A stretch of 64,000 bases of DNA from Frankia sp. RB7 (GTDB lineage: Bacteria; Pseudomonadota; Alphaproteobacteria; Rhizobiales; Xanthobacteraceae): NCBI GenBank assembly GCA_030403585.1, contig JAUEPE010000003.1, positions 186,001-250,000 of the forward strand, in the 5' to 3' direction. Positions 42,293 through 50,454 of this stretch are shown piece after piece; within the stretch, counting starts at the first letter, position 1, and each line of letters starts with the position of its first letter. The notes below the pieces were generated by a model. The model made no database searches, had not been told where the DNA came from, and was given only the letters and a program-made list of their open reading frames with translations. The translations under genes were made by a program, and so were the position numbers.

Positions 42293-42442
42293 ATGACCGT
42301 CGAGAAACAGCGCGAAGTGATCCGGCTCTGGAACCAGCTCAGGAAGGTCGAGGGCCCGGCCGCAGCAGAACTCCGCATCCAGATCCTGGAATGCTTTTCG
42401 GAGAACAGCGCGGAGAAGGGCCACGCGAAGCGCGCGGCTTGA
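42293..42442 (+). CDS. 49-residue soluble protein, possibly SOS-controlled
   Basis: ATG at 42293 with GGAGGTGA upstream. Helical and charged: EKQREVIRLWNQLRKVEGPAAAELRIQILECF, then SENSAEKGHAKRAA. One cysteine. An inverted repeat TGAGTCA (42267) / TGACTCA (42287-42293) places the Shine-Dalgarno in a hairpin loop. Function unknown. Confidence 0.65.
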   Translation: MTVEKQREVIRLWNQLRKVEGPAAAELRIQILECFSENSAEKGHAKRAA

Positions 42443-42741
42443 GTGGTCTCGGCTTTGAGCGGATGACGATCTGGCGTGACTGCGCTTCACTTCATCGATC
42501 GTTAGGAAGCGCGTCGCGTTGAGTTGCGCTCCTCCGATTCGTTCTTCGAGAACGAAATGGAGTCGAAGCTGGAACAAAGAAGGTCATCGCAGGGCAACAC
42601 ACTGCGCGTCGCAAATCCCTAACGGAAGTTTGCCGCGATCGCGATAACCCTATTCGGTTAGGTTAAAAGCCCAATCGCGTTGCGCTTGCCGCGCGTTGGG
42701 ATAGGTGTCTGGCAAAGACAACAAGAAAACCGATTTTGCCA

Positions 42742-42939
42742 ATGACCCCATTTCTAGAACCGTCATTTTATCAGGGCGACCGCCAGACCTATCGCCGCGT
42801 CGCTGTCGTCGGCACGCTGTTCTGTCTCGCCTTCGTGGTGATCAGCTTTTCGCTGCGGCCTCAGGACGAGGACACCCGCGTCGCGGTCAAGGCCGACCGG
42901 CTGGTGCGCACCGCGGGCCAGCCGCCGCACGCGAACTAA
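42742..42939 (+). CDS. Small single-span membrane protein
   Basis: 65 residues from ATG 42742. RRVAVVGTLFCLAFVVISFSL is the transmembrane helix, followed by a polar tail (RPQDEDTRVAVKADRLVRTAGQPPHAN). The 300 bases upstream have no gene but hold a hairpin (TTCGTTCT/AGAACGAA at 42538-42556) and CGGTTAGGTTAA at 42655. Confidence 0.68.
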   Translation: MTPFLEPSFYQGDRQTYRRVAVVGTLFCLAFVVISFSLRPQDEDTRVAVKADRLVRTAGQPPHAN

Positions 42940-42946
42940 ATTCTCG

Positions 42947-43057
42947 TCACTGTAGATCGTCCGCACCCGTCTGCTGACACGAGGAACCGCGCGTTGCCAG
43001 CGCCACGAAGCCGGCATAGCCGGAGATATTGAGCAGGATATCGAGCCACACCGGCAT
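42947..43057 (-). CDS. 36-residue membrane peptide
   Basis: MPVWLDILLNISGYAGFVALATRG followed by a short polar tail, ending two bases into the spacer after the convergent small gene. One predicted helix. ATG at 43057. Weak evidence beyond composition. Confidence 0.42.
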   Translation of the reverse strand: MPVWLDILLNISGYAGFVALATRGSSCQQTGADDLQ

Positions 43058-43137
43058 GTTGAGCCTCTTGGATAATCCGAAGGCGAGATCAACACGCAGT
43101 CCGCGCGCCCGTTCCGCGCACGCTTATAATGTGCCGC

Positions 43138-43368
43138 TCAGAGCGACGAGGTCGGATCGAGCCGCCGGCCGAGCGTGGCGACCGAGTGCGCCGAGGGCGA
43201 GTCTTTGAGGAACTCGGCAATGGCGCGGGCGAGCTCGCCGTCGCTCATCGGCGTCGGCGGCGGACGCAGCGCGCCGACGCCGAAATTGCGGACGATCTCG
43301 TCGTAATGCTGCGCGTTGGATTTGGGAACGAGCCTGCGGATGCGGGCCAGCAAAGCGGATAGCGGCAA
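43138..43368 (-). CDS. Hypothetical protein
   Basis: 76 residues from a TTG at 43368 preceded by GGAGGAG. Soluble, with PKSNAQHYDEIVRNFGVGALRPPPTPMSDGELARAIAEFLK. The transcript leader contains a short EPPP-encoding frame and a terminator, so expression could be attenuated. Function not recognised. Confidence 0.6.
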   Translation of the reverse strand: MPLSALLARIRRLVPKSNAQHYDEIVRNFGVGALRPPPTPMSDGELARAIAEFLKDSPSAHSVATLGRRLDPTSSL

Positions 43369-43438
43369 TCTCTCCTCCTCGACCTCCGCCCCGTTGGCAG
43401 CGATTGAGGTCTGCTGCCATTTTTGTCGTTAGAAATTG

Positions 43439-43474
43439 AAAAACCCCGCCAGCACCGCGGAGATGCTGACGGGG
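43439..43474 (-). terminator. Leader terminator before the 76-residue gene
   Basis: On the minus strand CCCCGTCAGCA pairs with TGCTGGCGGGG (one mismatch), followed by TTTTTC. It lies 70 bases before the gene start and 11 bases after a short open frame. Confidence 0.72.
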
Positions 43475-43485
43475 TCTTCGTGCTG

Positions 43486-43524
43486 TTACCTCGACCCGGA
43501 TGGCGGAGGCTCCCGCACTTGCAT
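43486..43524 (-). CDS. Candidate 12-codon leader ORF with EPPP
   Basis: ATG at 43524 (or GTG at 43518, with GGAG at better spacing) reads MQVREPPPSGSR-stop. Three consecutive prolines would stall ribosomes lacking EF-P. The stop is 11 bases from the terminator stem. Its reality as a gene is unproven. Confidence 0.35.
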   Translation of the reverse strand: MQVREPPPSGSR

Positions 43525-43649
43525 CTCCAATCCGCGTCGCCCGATATCGTTCCGTTCGCGACGAAATTTTTTTCGGGGTGCGCGGTTCCACGACCGGCGA
43601 ACCATCCCGGGCGCTCCACGTTGTCTCCCCAGATATGAAGGAGGACATC

Positions 43650-43934
43650 ATGAAGAAGACACTCGCAGTTCTTGCCACCGTTGCGGCGGTCGGCGTGACC
43701 GCGCTTGCGGCCCCTGCGCCTGCTGAGGCGCGCGGCATCGGCCCGGGCCTCGCGTTCGGTCTTGCCGCCGGTGCGATCACCGCGGGCGCGGTCGCTGCGT
43801 CCCATCCTTATGGATACGGCTACGGGCCGGGCTACGGCTATTATGGCGGCCCGGCCTATTACAGCCCGGGTCCCTACGCCTATTACGGCGGCGGGCCGTA
43901 CTACCGGCATCGCCACTACTACCGTCACTGGTAA
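43650..43934 (+). CDS. Secreted Gly/Tyr-rich protein
   Basis: 94 residues, AAGGAGG before ATG 43650. Signal peptide MKKTLAVLATVAAVGVTALAAPAPAEA; the mature part is GYGYGPGYGYYGGPAYYSPG and ends HRHYYRHW. Small envelope protein common in Bradyrhizobium; role unknown. Confidence 0.78.
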   Translation: MKKTLAVLATVAAVGVTALAAPAPAEARGIGPGLAFGLAAGAITAGAVAASHPYGYGYGPGYGYYGGPAYYSPGPYAYYGGGPYYRHRHYYRHW

Positions 43935-43948
43935 CGGCTGAAGACTCG

Positions 43949-43979
43949 AAAAGCCCGGAGCGATGCTCCGGGCTTTTTT
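43949..43979. terminator. Terminator after the Gly/Tyr-rich gene
   Basis: AAAAGCCCGGAGC and GCTCCGGGCTTTTTT form a 13-bp stem with T run; works in both directions, so also ends the minus-strand gene at 44006. Confidence 0.9.
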
Positions 43980-44005
43980 CGTGGGCGCAGGGCTTGCGCG
44001 ATATC

Positions 44006-44170
44006 TTACGGCCAGAGCGAGGGCCGTTCCACCTTGCGGGCGTTCTCGAGCGTCGAGACGAAATACTCGTCGCGCTCGCGCTTGAATTTTTCCTGCGTGG
44101 CTCGGAAGGCGGCAACACGGGCGGCGATCTCTTCGCGTTCGCGGATCTTGCGTTGTTCGTCCTCGGTCAT
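44006..44170 (-). CDS. 54-residue charged helical protein
   Basis: MTEDEQRKIREREEIAARVA and AFRATQEKFKRERDEYFVST continue to LENARKVERPSLWP. Strongly coiled-coil-like, soluble, composition typical of conserved small rhizobial proteins. Function unknown. Bases 44171-44440 between it and cobB hold no gene. Confidence 0.65.
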   Translation of the reverse strand: MTEDEQRKIREREEIAARVAAFRATQEKFKRERDEYFVSTLENARKVERPSLWP

Positions 44171-44440
44171 GTCAAATCCCCACTCTACTTGAGTATGTGT
44201 GCACTCCTGAACTCAAGCACTGCCGCCGCAATCACGTTGAGTCGCGTCAACACATGCATTGGCGCTTCTGATTGGGGCGTCAATGGGGAGGAGGCATTGC
44301 AGGATTGTGATAAGCGAAGGTCGGGAAAAAATTGCCGCCCCGTCGCTGCTCACGACTTGCGCGGCGGTGGATAACAGCGTCAACAATCTTGTCGCTTGCA
44401 GATTTTGCAACCAGCGCGACGGCAAATTAGGAGGCGGCGA

Positions 44441-45202
44441 GTGATTGCATCGGACCTTCAGAGCGGTGTCGAACGGCTCGGCGACATGATCGCGAGCGCC
44501 AAGATCATCGTGCCGTTCACCGGCGCCGGCATCTCGACCGAATGCGGCATCCCCGACTTCCGCTCGCCGGGTGGACTTTGGACCCGCAACCGTCCAATCC
44601 CCTTCGACGAGTTCGTTGCGAGCCAGCAGGCGCGCGATGAATCCTGGCGCCGACGCTTTGCGATGGAGGAGGTTTTCGCCGCAGCGAAACCCGGCCGCGG
44701 CCATCGCGCGCTCGCCTCGCTGCATCGTGCCGGCAAGATCCCCGCGGTCATCACCCAGAACATCGACAATCTGCATCAGGCCTCGGGCTTCGCCGCCGAT
44801 CGCGTGATTGAACTTCACGGCAATACCACTTACGCGCGCTGCATCGGATGTGGGCAGGCCTATCAGCTCGACTGGGTCAAGCAGCGCTTCGACCGGGACG
44901 GCGCTGCGCCCAACTGCACCGCATGCGACGAGCCGGTCAAAACCGCAACGATCTCGTTCGGTCAGGCGATGCCCGAGGATGAAATGCAGCGCGCGACCGA
45001 GCTGTCGCAGGCCTGCGATCTCTTCATTGCGATCGGTTCCTCGCTCGTGGTGTGGCCGGCGGCGGGCTTTCCGATGATGGCGAAGAACGCCGGTGCACGT
45101 TTGGTAATCATCAACCGCGAGCCGACCGAGCAGGACGACATCGCCGACCTCGTCATCCGTCACGACATCGGCGAAGCACTCGGGCCCTTTGTCGGGAATT
45201 GA
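44441..45202 (+). CDS. cobB: NAD-dependent protein deacylase (sirtuin)
   Basis: 253 residues from a GTG at 44441 with AGGAGG immediately upstream. PFTGAGISTECGIPDFRSP (NAD binding), TQNIDNLHQ, the catalytic HGN, and a Cys4 zinc site (CIGC ... CTAC). Removes acyl groups from lysines using NAD. No acetyltransferase is next to it. Confidence 0.93.
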   Translation: MIASDLQSGVERLGDMIASAKIIVPFTGAGISTECGIPDFRSPGGLWTRNRPIPFDEFVASQQARDESWRRRFAMEEVFAAAKPGRGHRALASLHRAGKIPAVITQNIDNLHQASGFAADRVIELHGNTTYARCIGCGQAYQLDWVKQRFDRDGAAPNCTACDEPVKTATISFGQAMPEDEMQRATELSQACDLFIAIGSSLVVWPAAGFPMMAKNAGARLVIINREPTEQDDIADLVIRHDIGEALGPFVGN

Positions 45203-45410
45203 GGCATCAATTTGATTCGCGCCTGTGCAAGCTGTTCATAGGTTCCGGCGAATCTCTTTTTTGTCTATGCCTCGCAACCGGGAGTGTTATCTTTTGATTC
45301 GAAAGATTCGCGTCGCGTCGATTGAGAAGATTCTCTGAAGGTTCTCTAAAGACGCGTGATTCGACGCCGCCAGTGAGGCGGGTTGCATAGGATGTGTGGG
45401 GTCCGGGGTT

Positions 45411-46043
45411 ATGGGGTCGTCGGACGGATTTGAGTCCAAGAAGCTGGGAGTTCCCGCAGCCGGCGAACTCGGCGGCGGTCGCGATAGCGCGCTCAGTCCC
45501 TTCACCGGTCTTGGTGAGGCCAGCGCCAATCTCGTCGAGGTCCATGGCGTCATCAAATGGTTCGACGCATCAAAGGGCTACGGTTTCATCGTTCCCGACA
45601 ATGGATGGCCCGACGTGCTGCTGCACGTTACCGTGCTTAGGCGCGACGGCTTCCAGACCGCGTATGAGGGCGCCCGCATCGTCGTCGAGTGCATCCAGCG
45701 CGCCAAGGGCTACCAGGCCTTCCGCGTCGTCTCGATGGACGAGTCGACCGCGATCCATCCCGCCCAGATGTTGCCGCCGCGCACCCATGTCACGGTGACC
45801 GCGACCAGCGGGCTGGAACGGGCCCAGGTCAAATGGTTCAACCGGCTGCGCGGCTTCGGCTTCCTGACCTGCGGCGAGGGCACCCCCGACATCTTCGTGC
45901 ACATGGAGACGCTGCGCCGCTTCGGCATGACCGAGCTGCGGCCGGGCCAGTATGTGCTGGTCCGCTTTGGGCCCGGCTCCAAGGGCATGATGGCCGCCGA
46001 GATCCATCCCGAGACCGGCTCGCCGGGTCTCCAGTCGCACTAG
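45411..46043 (+). CDS. Protein with two cold-shock domains
   Basis: About 210 residues. CSD1 HGVIKWFDASKGYGFIVPDNG and CSD2 QVKWFNRLRGFGFLTCGEGTPDIFVHMETL, with the RNP-like KGYGFI and RGFGFL. The linker is long. It binds single-stranded nucleic acid; typical of alphaproteobacteria. The start is ATG 45411; a GTG at 45396 is possible. Bases 45203-45410 form a long AT-richer leader, as cold-shock genes often have. Confidence 0.9.
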   Translation: MGSSDGFESKKLGVPAAGELGGGRDSALSPFTGLGEASANLVEVHGVIKWFDASKGYGFIVPDNGWPDVLLHVTVLRRDGFQTAYEGARIVVECIQRAKGYQAFRVVSMDESTAIHPAQMLPPRTHVTVTATSGLERAQVKWFNRLRGFGFLTCGEGTPDIFVHMETLRRFGMTELRPGQYVLVRFGPGSKGMMAAEIHPETGSPGLQSH

Positions 46044-46071
46044 CGGACTCTCATTTACATATTCGTGAGCG

Positions 46072-46106
46072 GAAGCGCGCGGCCCCGGGGGGGGCGCGCT
46101 TCTGGC
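46072..46106 (+). terminator. Terminator of the cold-shock gene
   Basis: GAAGCGCGC (46072-46080) pairs with GCGCGCTTC (46094-46102), followed by TGGCTTTTG. Confidence 0.7.
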
Positions 46107-46174
46107 TTTTGTCATGAGCGCCGCGTATGGATTGTCGCAGTCCCACGCCTTAGCGCCGTCCCGAGTGCCATCCC

Positions 46175-46660
46175 ATGAAGCTTGATCGAAACATTGTCTG
46201 GTCCCTTGCCAGGGGCTGGCTTGCCGCCATCCTTGTCGTTGTCGGCTTTGCCGTCGCGAGCGGGTCCGTTCGCGCGGCCAGCTTCAAGCCGCTCGAGATC
46301 GTCACCAAGAACGGGGTACAGGTGTTCTCGGTGGAGATGGCGACCACGGACGAGGAGAAGCAGACCGGGCTGATGTACCGCAAGGAATTGGCCGACGGCA
46401 AAGGCATGTTGTTCGACTTCAATCCGGAGCAGGAAGTCTCGATGTGGATGAAGAACACCTATGTCTCGCTCGACATGATCTTCATTCGTGCCGACGGGCG
46501 CATCCTGCGCATCGCCGAGAATACCGAGCCGCTCTCGACCAGGATCATTTCGTCGGGAGGTCCCGCCCGGGCCGTCCTCGAGGTGGTGGCGGGAACAGCA
46601 CAGAAATACGGCATCCGTCCAGGCGACCGCGTCGGCCACCCCCTGTTCGGCAGCAAATAG
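46175..46660 (+). CDS. DUF192 secreted protein
   Basis: 161 residues. Signal region LAAILVVVGFAVASGSVRAA; the DUF192 core is SVEMATTDEEKQTGLMYRKELADGKGMLFDFNPEQEVSMWMKNTYVSLDMIFIRADGRI. Periplasmic; biochemical role unknown. It sits between the cold-shock gene and tRNA-Pro, an arrangement seen in Bradyrhizobium (from memory). Confidence 0.9.
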   Translation: MKLDRNIVWSLARGWLAAILVVVGFAVASGSVRAASFKPLEIVTKNGVQVFSVEMATTDEEKQTGLMYRKELADGKGMLFDFNPEQEVSMWMKNTYVSLDMIFIRADGRILRIAENTEPLSTRIISSGGPARAVLEVVAGTAQKYGIRPGDRVGHPLFGSK

Positions 46661-46745
46661 GTCCGGAAATTGGAGCTGGCGGCGGGGCGATTGCCGCCTT
46701 GCTGGCGCCTCCCGAAGCGTGTATCGACGGGGCTCGCCGGACATT

Positions 46746-46822
46746 CGGGGTATAGCGCAGCCTGGTAGCGCGGCAGTTTTGGGTACTGCAGGTCGTTGGT
46801 TCGAATCCAGCTGCCCCGACCA
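46746..46822 (+). tRNA. tRNA-Pro (anticodon TGG), CCA encoded
   Basis: Acceptor CGGGGTA pairs with TGCCCCG, then A and encoded CCA. Anticodon arm GCAGT-TTTGGGT-ACTGC contains TGG. T arm has GGTTCGAATCC. Confidence 0.97.
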
Positions 46823-46864
46823 GTCCCGGGCTTGGTGACCGCCTTAGGTCGTGCGATCAGGCCA

Positions 46865-47086
46865 TCAGAACAGCGCCCAATCCGCCAAGCGCCAGGCCAG
46901 CCAGCCCAGTGCGCAGATCCAGCCCACCATCGCAATCGCCGCGATCCCGAGCCAGCAGATTGCAAACAGCGACGTGCGGGGCTCTTCTGCCTCGGACAGT
47001 TTTTCGGTCGTATCGACTTGGCTCACAGCTTCCCCTTGGCCAACGGCCTGCTGTTCATTGGTCTCCGCTCGCTCGCGAAAATTCAC
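46865..47086 (-). CDS. Small single-span membrane protein
   Basis: 73 residues: acidic N terminus (ETNEQQAVGQGEAVSQVDTTEKLSEAEEP), then ICWLGIAAIAMVGWICALGWLAW as a helix and a short basic end. Function unknown. Confidence 0.6.
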   Translation of the reverse strand: MNFRERAETNEQQAVGQGEAVSQVDTTEKLSEAEEPRTSLFAICWLGIAAIAMVGWICALGWLAWRLADWALF

Positions 47087-47258
47087 CGGCCGCGCTCCAA
47101 CTCACACGGACGTGAGACGGGATGACTGTCCGTTCATAGCGAAGCGTCGGCGCTTTTTTCACGCGTGTTGCGCCTGCTTCGCGCATTCTCCGCGTTGAAG
47201 GGGAGAACGGGGCGCGCAATCGATTCCGTGCCCGCAGGTCCTTTCAGGCGAGGTTTTC

Positions 47259-47645
47259 ATGTCGATCAGTGCAATCGCTTCGTCCGCCGCCGCGGTGACG
47301 ACGACCCCGTCGAACGCCGCAACGTCGACGTCGTCCACTTCCGCAACATCATCGACGTCGTCGACATCAGGGACCTCGTCGACGTCCGCGACGTCGTCCT
47401 CGCAATCAGCCGGCGGAAGCTCGGGCTCCGGAGGCAGCGGCGGTTCGTCCAAGACCGTTGTCAGCGAGGTCTCGACCACCGTGAACGGGATGACGACGAC
47501 GACGATCACCTATTCCGACGGCACGACCGAGGTGGAGACAACTCCTGCCAGCTCGCAGGCCAGCCAGGGCAACCAGCCGGGACAGACCTACAATTCGCAG
47601 GGTGCCCTGAGCTCCAGCGCCTCGGCCGCGAGCAGCGGGGTCTGA
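47259..47645 (+). CDS. Ser/Thr-rich low-complexity protein
   Basis: 128 residues, more than half Ser, Thr, Gly or Ala (TSSTSATSSTSSTSGTSSTS). The middle has VVSEVSTTVNGMTTTTITYSDGTTEVE. The coding repeat is close to ACGTCGTC-rich DNA. It has no signal peptide that I can define. Possibly a surface or spacer protein; an antisense frame of 117 codons over it is a shadow. Confidence 0.6.
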   Translation: MSISAIASSAAAVTTTPSNAATSTSSTSATSSTSSTSGTSSTSATSSSQSAGGSSGSGGSGGSSKTVVSEVSTTVNGMTTTTITYSDGTTEVETTPASSQASQGNQPGQTYNSQGALSSSASAASSGV

Positions 47646-47756
47646 GCCGCGATCGACTGCGGGGCCAAAAGTACGGTCAAATGCGACACCGATCGCTTGG
47701 CGCTTGTTGTTCGCAGAACGCCATCTCTGCGCGATTTTTTCTGAAATTAAAACAGG

Positions 47757-47847
47757 TTAGTGGGCGCAGAATTACCAACGCTTCATCGAACCTTTGGCCG
47801 TCGCCACAGACATATCAGTGTTGGGGATTTCAGCGCCCAATGACTAA
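47757..47847. repeat. Structured repeat with TGGGGATTTCAGCGCCCA element
   Basis: TTAGTGGGCGC (47757-47767) pairs with GCGCCCA-ATG-ACTAA (47833-47847) with a small bulge. TGGGGATTTCAGCGCCCA (47822-47839) recurs exactly, inverted, at 42141-42158. Within the gene-free stretch 47646-48373, which also has TCGGTTAGGTTAA at 48232. Confidence 0.55.
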
Positions 47848-48373
47848 ACGGACGCCGCCAAGCGATGATATTCCGCTTGTGCGGCGTTGCGCTTTTCAGG
47901 GCTCAGCCCGAGGCGTACCAGCCCGCCGGAAACGGGATCAGCGGCCAGACTGGATAATTGTCGTTGGCGGCCGTCGGCGACCTGCCATGGGGCGGCTGGG
48001 TAACAGGCGTCGGGCGTCGCGAAACCATCGCCAGATGCAAATGCGCAAATTGCAAATTCATGATCATCGACCTGCAGTCAGTCGTTTGAAAAATTCAGTT
48101 TTAGCTTGAAATCAACCAGGCGCGGGCTTCGGAAACGGCGCACTCATTCTCAAATCGCGCATGCATCTTAGGAAAGATAGGCAGGCGTTTCAACCGGCAA
48201 GGCGGCGGTCTTGCGGGCCAAGTAAGGTTGATCGGTTAGGTTAAGTATGGACCGTCGTTGCGGCCGTTTTGACGACTGGTATCAAACCGGTCCCGGCACG
48301 CGACGACGCCGCATCAGCGGCTCACACGAGGTCACATTCGTCGCGGCGTTTCGTTTCGCGCGAGTTGTCCGCC

Positions 48374-48568
48374 ATGACTTTCGATCTCACCTCGAAAACA
48401 CTCCGCCAGCGGTCCAACTGGACCGAGATCTGGCACCTCTGGACCGTGATCGTGCCGCGCCGCTCGATCAACGGGCAGCTCGTCTACGGCAAGGTCTGGC
48501 GCCGTCACGACGGCCGCGACTGGATCTACAAGAAGTTCACCGAATACGACGGCGAGGCGGCGGCCTGA
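48374..48568 (+). CDS. Small hypothetical protein
   Basis: 64 residues from ATG 48374: QRSNWTEIWHLWTVIVPRRSINGQLVYGKVWRRHDGRDWIYKKF. Aromatic and basic, no signal. Compact beta-sheet style. Not recognised. Confidence 0.65.
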   Translation: MTFDLTSKTLRQRSNWTEIWHLWTVIVPRRSINGQLVYGKVWRRHDGRDWIYKKFTEYDGEAAA

Positions 48569-48602
48569 AGCTTCCGCCGCTACGCGTCTCAGGCGGCCTT
48601 GT

Positions 48603-49781
48603 TCAAGCAGCTTTGGCCGCCGGGGTAGCCGCGGGCTTCGCCGGCGGCGGTTTCAGCGGCTTGTCCTGCCGCTTCGACCAGGAAATGTAGTAGGCCACCG
48701 TCGTCATGATCGCGATGCCGGCTATGCTAACGAAGAGCTGCGCGAACACCGAGCCCGAGCTCATCGACAGCTCGAAATGGCCGACGAAGGACAGGAACAC
48801 GCCGACGCAGAACACGGCGAGCGACTGCTGGCCGCACACGATGACGGGATCGAACACTCTCCACTCAAGGCCCGGCCAGTCCTTCGGCAAGAAGCGGATC
48901 ACCAGGATCACGATCACGACGAAGTGGAGGAAGCGGTAGGGCGCGAGGTTGGTCTTGTCGTTCGGGTTGAACGTCGAGAACAGCCATTCCGGGAACATGC
49001 CGCCGAGGGTGGGGAAGCGGCCGGCCATGGTCATGATCAGCGCGAACGCGAGATAGCCAAGACAGAGCCACAGCGTGATCGGCGAGTTGATCACCTTGCC
49101 CGATCGCCGCGCGCCGCCCATCGCGCACCAGGCGCCGAACACGAACAGCACCTGCCAGCAATAGGGGTTGAAATACCACTGGCCGGCTGGATAGGCGTTC
49201 AGGTTCAGGCTGAAATGACGCGCGGTCAGCCACAGGATGATGGAGAGCACCATCGTCAGGTCCGGCTTGCGCAGCATGAACCAGAGCACCGGCGGAAACA
49301 GGCCCATCAGCACGATGTAGAGCGGCAGCACGTCGAGATTGAGCGGCTTGAAGCGCAGGAACAGGCCCTGGCGCAGCGTCTCCGTGGCATTATCGACGAG
49401 GCCTGCGACGTTGAACTCGTTGATCATCTCGGAGTCGCCGAAGCGCAGCGCCAGGTAGCTGATCGAGGCGATGTAGATCACGAACAGGATGATGTGGGCG
49501 ACGTAGAGCTGCCAGACCCGCTTGGTGAGGCGCGTGGCGCCGACGACGAAGCCGCGCTCCAGCATCATGCGGGCGTAGACGAACGAGGCCGTATAGCCGG
49601 AGATGAAGACGAACAGGTCGGCGGCGTCGGAAAAGCCGTAATTGCGCGTCGTGATCCAGTTCACGACGTTGTCGGGGATGTGGTCGAGGAATATCGCCCA
49701 GTTGGCGATGCCGCGAAACAGGTCGAGCCTGAGGTCGCGGCCCTTCTCGGGCAGCGTGGCGTTGATGTTCAGGAAGGCCAT
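48603..49781 (-). CDS. opgC: OpgC-type succinyltransferase of periplasmic glucans
   Basis: 392 residues from ATG 49781. Acyltransferase_3-like fold with ten or so helices; DLRLDLFRGIANWAIFLDHIPDNVVNWITTRNYGFSDAADLFVFISGYTASF is the family hallmark, with conserved H and D. It transfers succinyl (or related) groups to cyclic beta-glucans at the inner membrane. Alone, without other opg/ndv genes nearby. Confidence 0.9.
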   Translation of the reverse strand: MAFLNINATLPEKGRDLRLDLFRGIANWAIFLDHIPDNVVNWITTRNYGFSDAADLFVFISGYTASFVYARMMLERGFVVGATRLTKRVWQLYVAHIILFVIYIASISYLALRFGDSEMINEFNVAGLVDNATETLRQGLFLRFKPLNLDVLPLYIVLMGLFPPVLWFMLRKPDLTMVLSIILWLTARHFSLNLNAYPAGQWYFNPYCWQVLFVFGAWCAMGGARRSGKVINSPITLWLCLGYLAFALIMTMAGRFPTLGGMFPEWLFSTFNPNDKTNLAPYRFLHFVVIVILVIRFLPKDWPGLEWRVFDPVIVCGQQSLAVFCVGVFLSFVGHFELSMSSGSVFAQLFVSIAGIAIMTTVAYYISWSKRQDKPLKPPPAKPAATPAAKAA

Positions 49782-50051
49782 GCGACGGGAGCTTTCGAAG
49801 GGGACGGATACGCTGAAGACGGCGAGGCAAATGTTGGCAAGGTTTGGCCGCCGGGCGGGATTCCCGGGCGGACGGCGGGTACGCAATTGTCACAGTGCAG
49901 CATAATGACTATACCCGTCGGTGAGGGACCCGGGGGCCCGGAATCACCGATCAGTTCCCGAGAGGTGTCTCTATACTATGCCCGCGGTTTCGACCAATCG
50001 CTACCGTGACGCATTAAATTCGAACGAAAAGACCAAGAGGCCGGACCGCCA

Positions 50052-50357
50052 ATGACCGCACGCATTTTCAAGCCCGCCAAGAACGCGATGCAATCCGGCC
50101 GGTCCAAGACCAAGGAATGGCAGCTCGATTACGAGCCGGAGCAGCCGCGAGCGGTCGAGCCGCTGATGGGCTGGACCTCTTCCGGCGACATGAAGCAGCA
50201 GATCACGCTGCACTTCCACACCAAGGACGAGGCGGTCGCCTATTGCGAGCGCAAGGGCATCGCCTACCAGGTGATCGAGCCGAAGGAATCGCTGCACCGC
50301 CAGGTCGCCTATTCCGACAACTTCTCCTTCCGCCGCGGCGAGCCCTGGACGCACTGA
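50052..50357 (+). CDS. NADH dehydrogenase-associated ETC complex I subunit (NDUFS4-like)
   Basis: 101 residues. ARIFKPAKNAMQSGRSKTKEWQLDYEPEQPRAVEPLMGWTSSGDMKQQITLHF and YSDNFSFRRGEPWTH define the NDUFS4/ETC_C1 family, an accessory subunit of complex I typical of alphaproteobacteria and mitochondria. It is not near other nuo genes. Confidence 0.93.
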   Translation: MTARIFKPAKNAMQSGRSKTKEWQLDYEPEQPRAVEPLMGWTSSGDMKQQITLHFHTKDEAVAYCERKGIAYQVIEPKESLHRQVAYSDNFSFRRGEPWTH

Positions 50358-50454
50358 GGGGCTTCGCTTCGTCCGCTTCTCACGGGGAGCCCTTGGCACC
50401 GATTCCGCCGCGTGCTTCGCTGGCCTGCATGACGGGACCAAGACGAGGTGGGGG

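Noticed and set aside
47159..47509. Asp/Val-rich frame antisense to the Ser/Thr-rich gene
   Set aside because: Low-complexity mirror of the ACGTCGTC DNA repeat.
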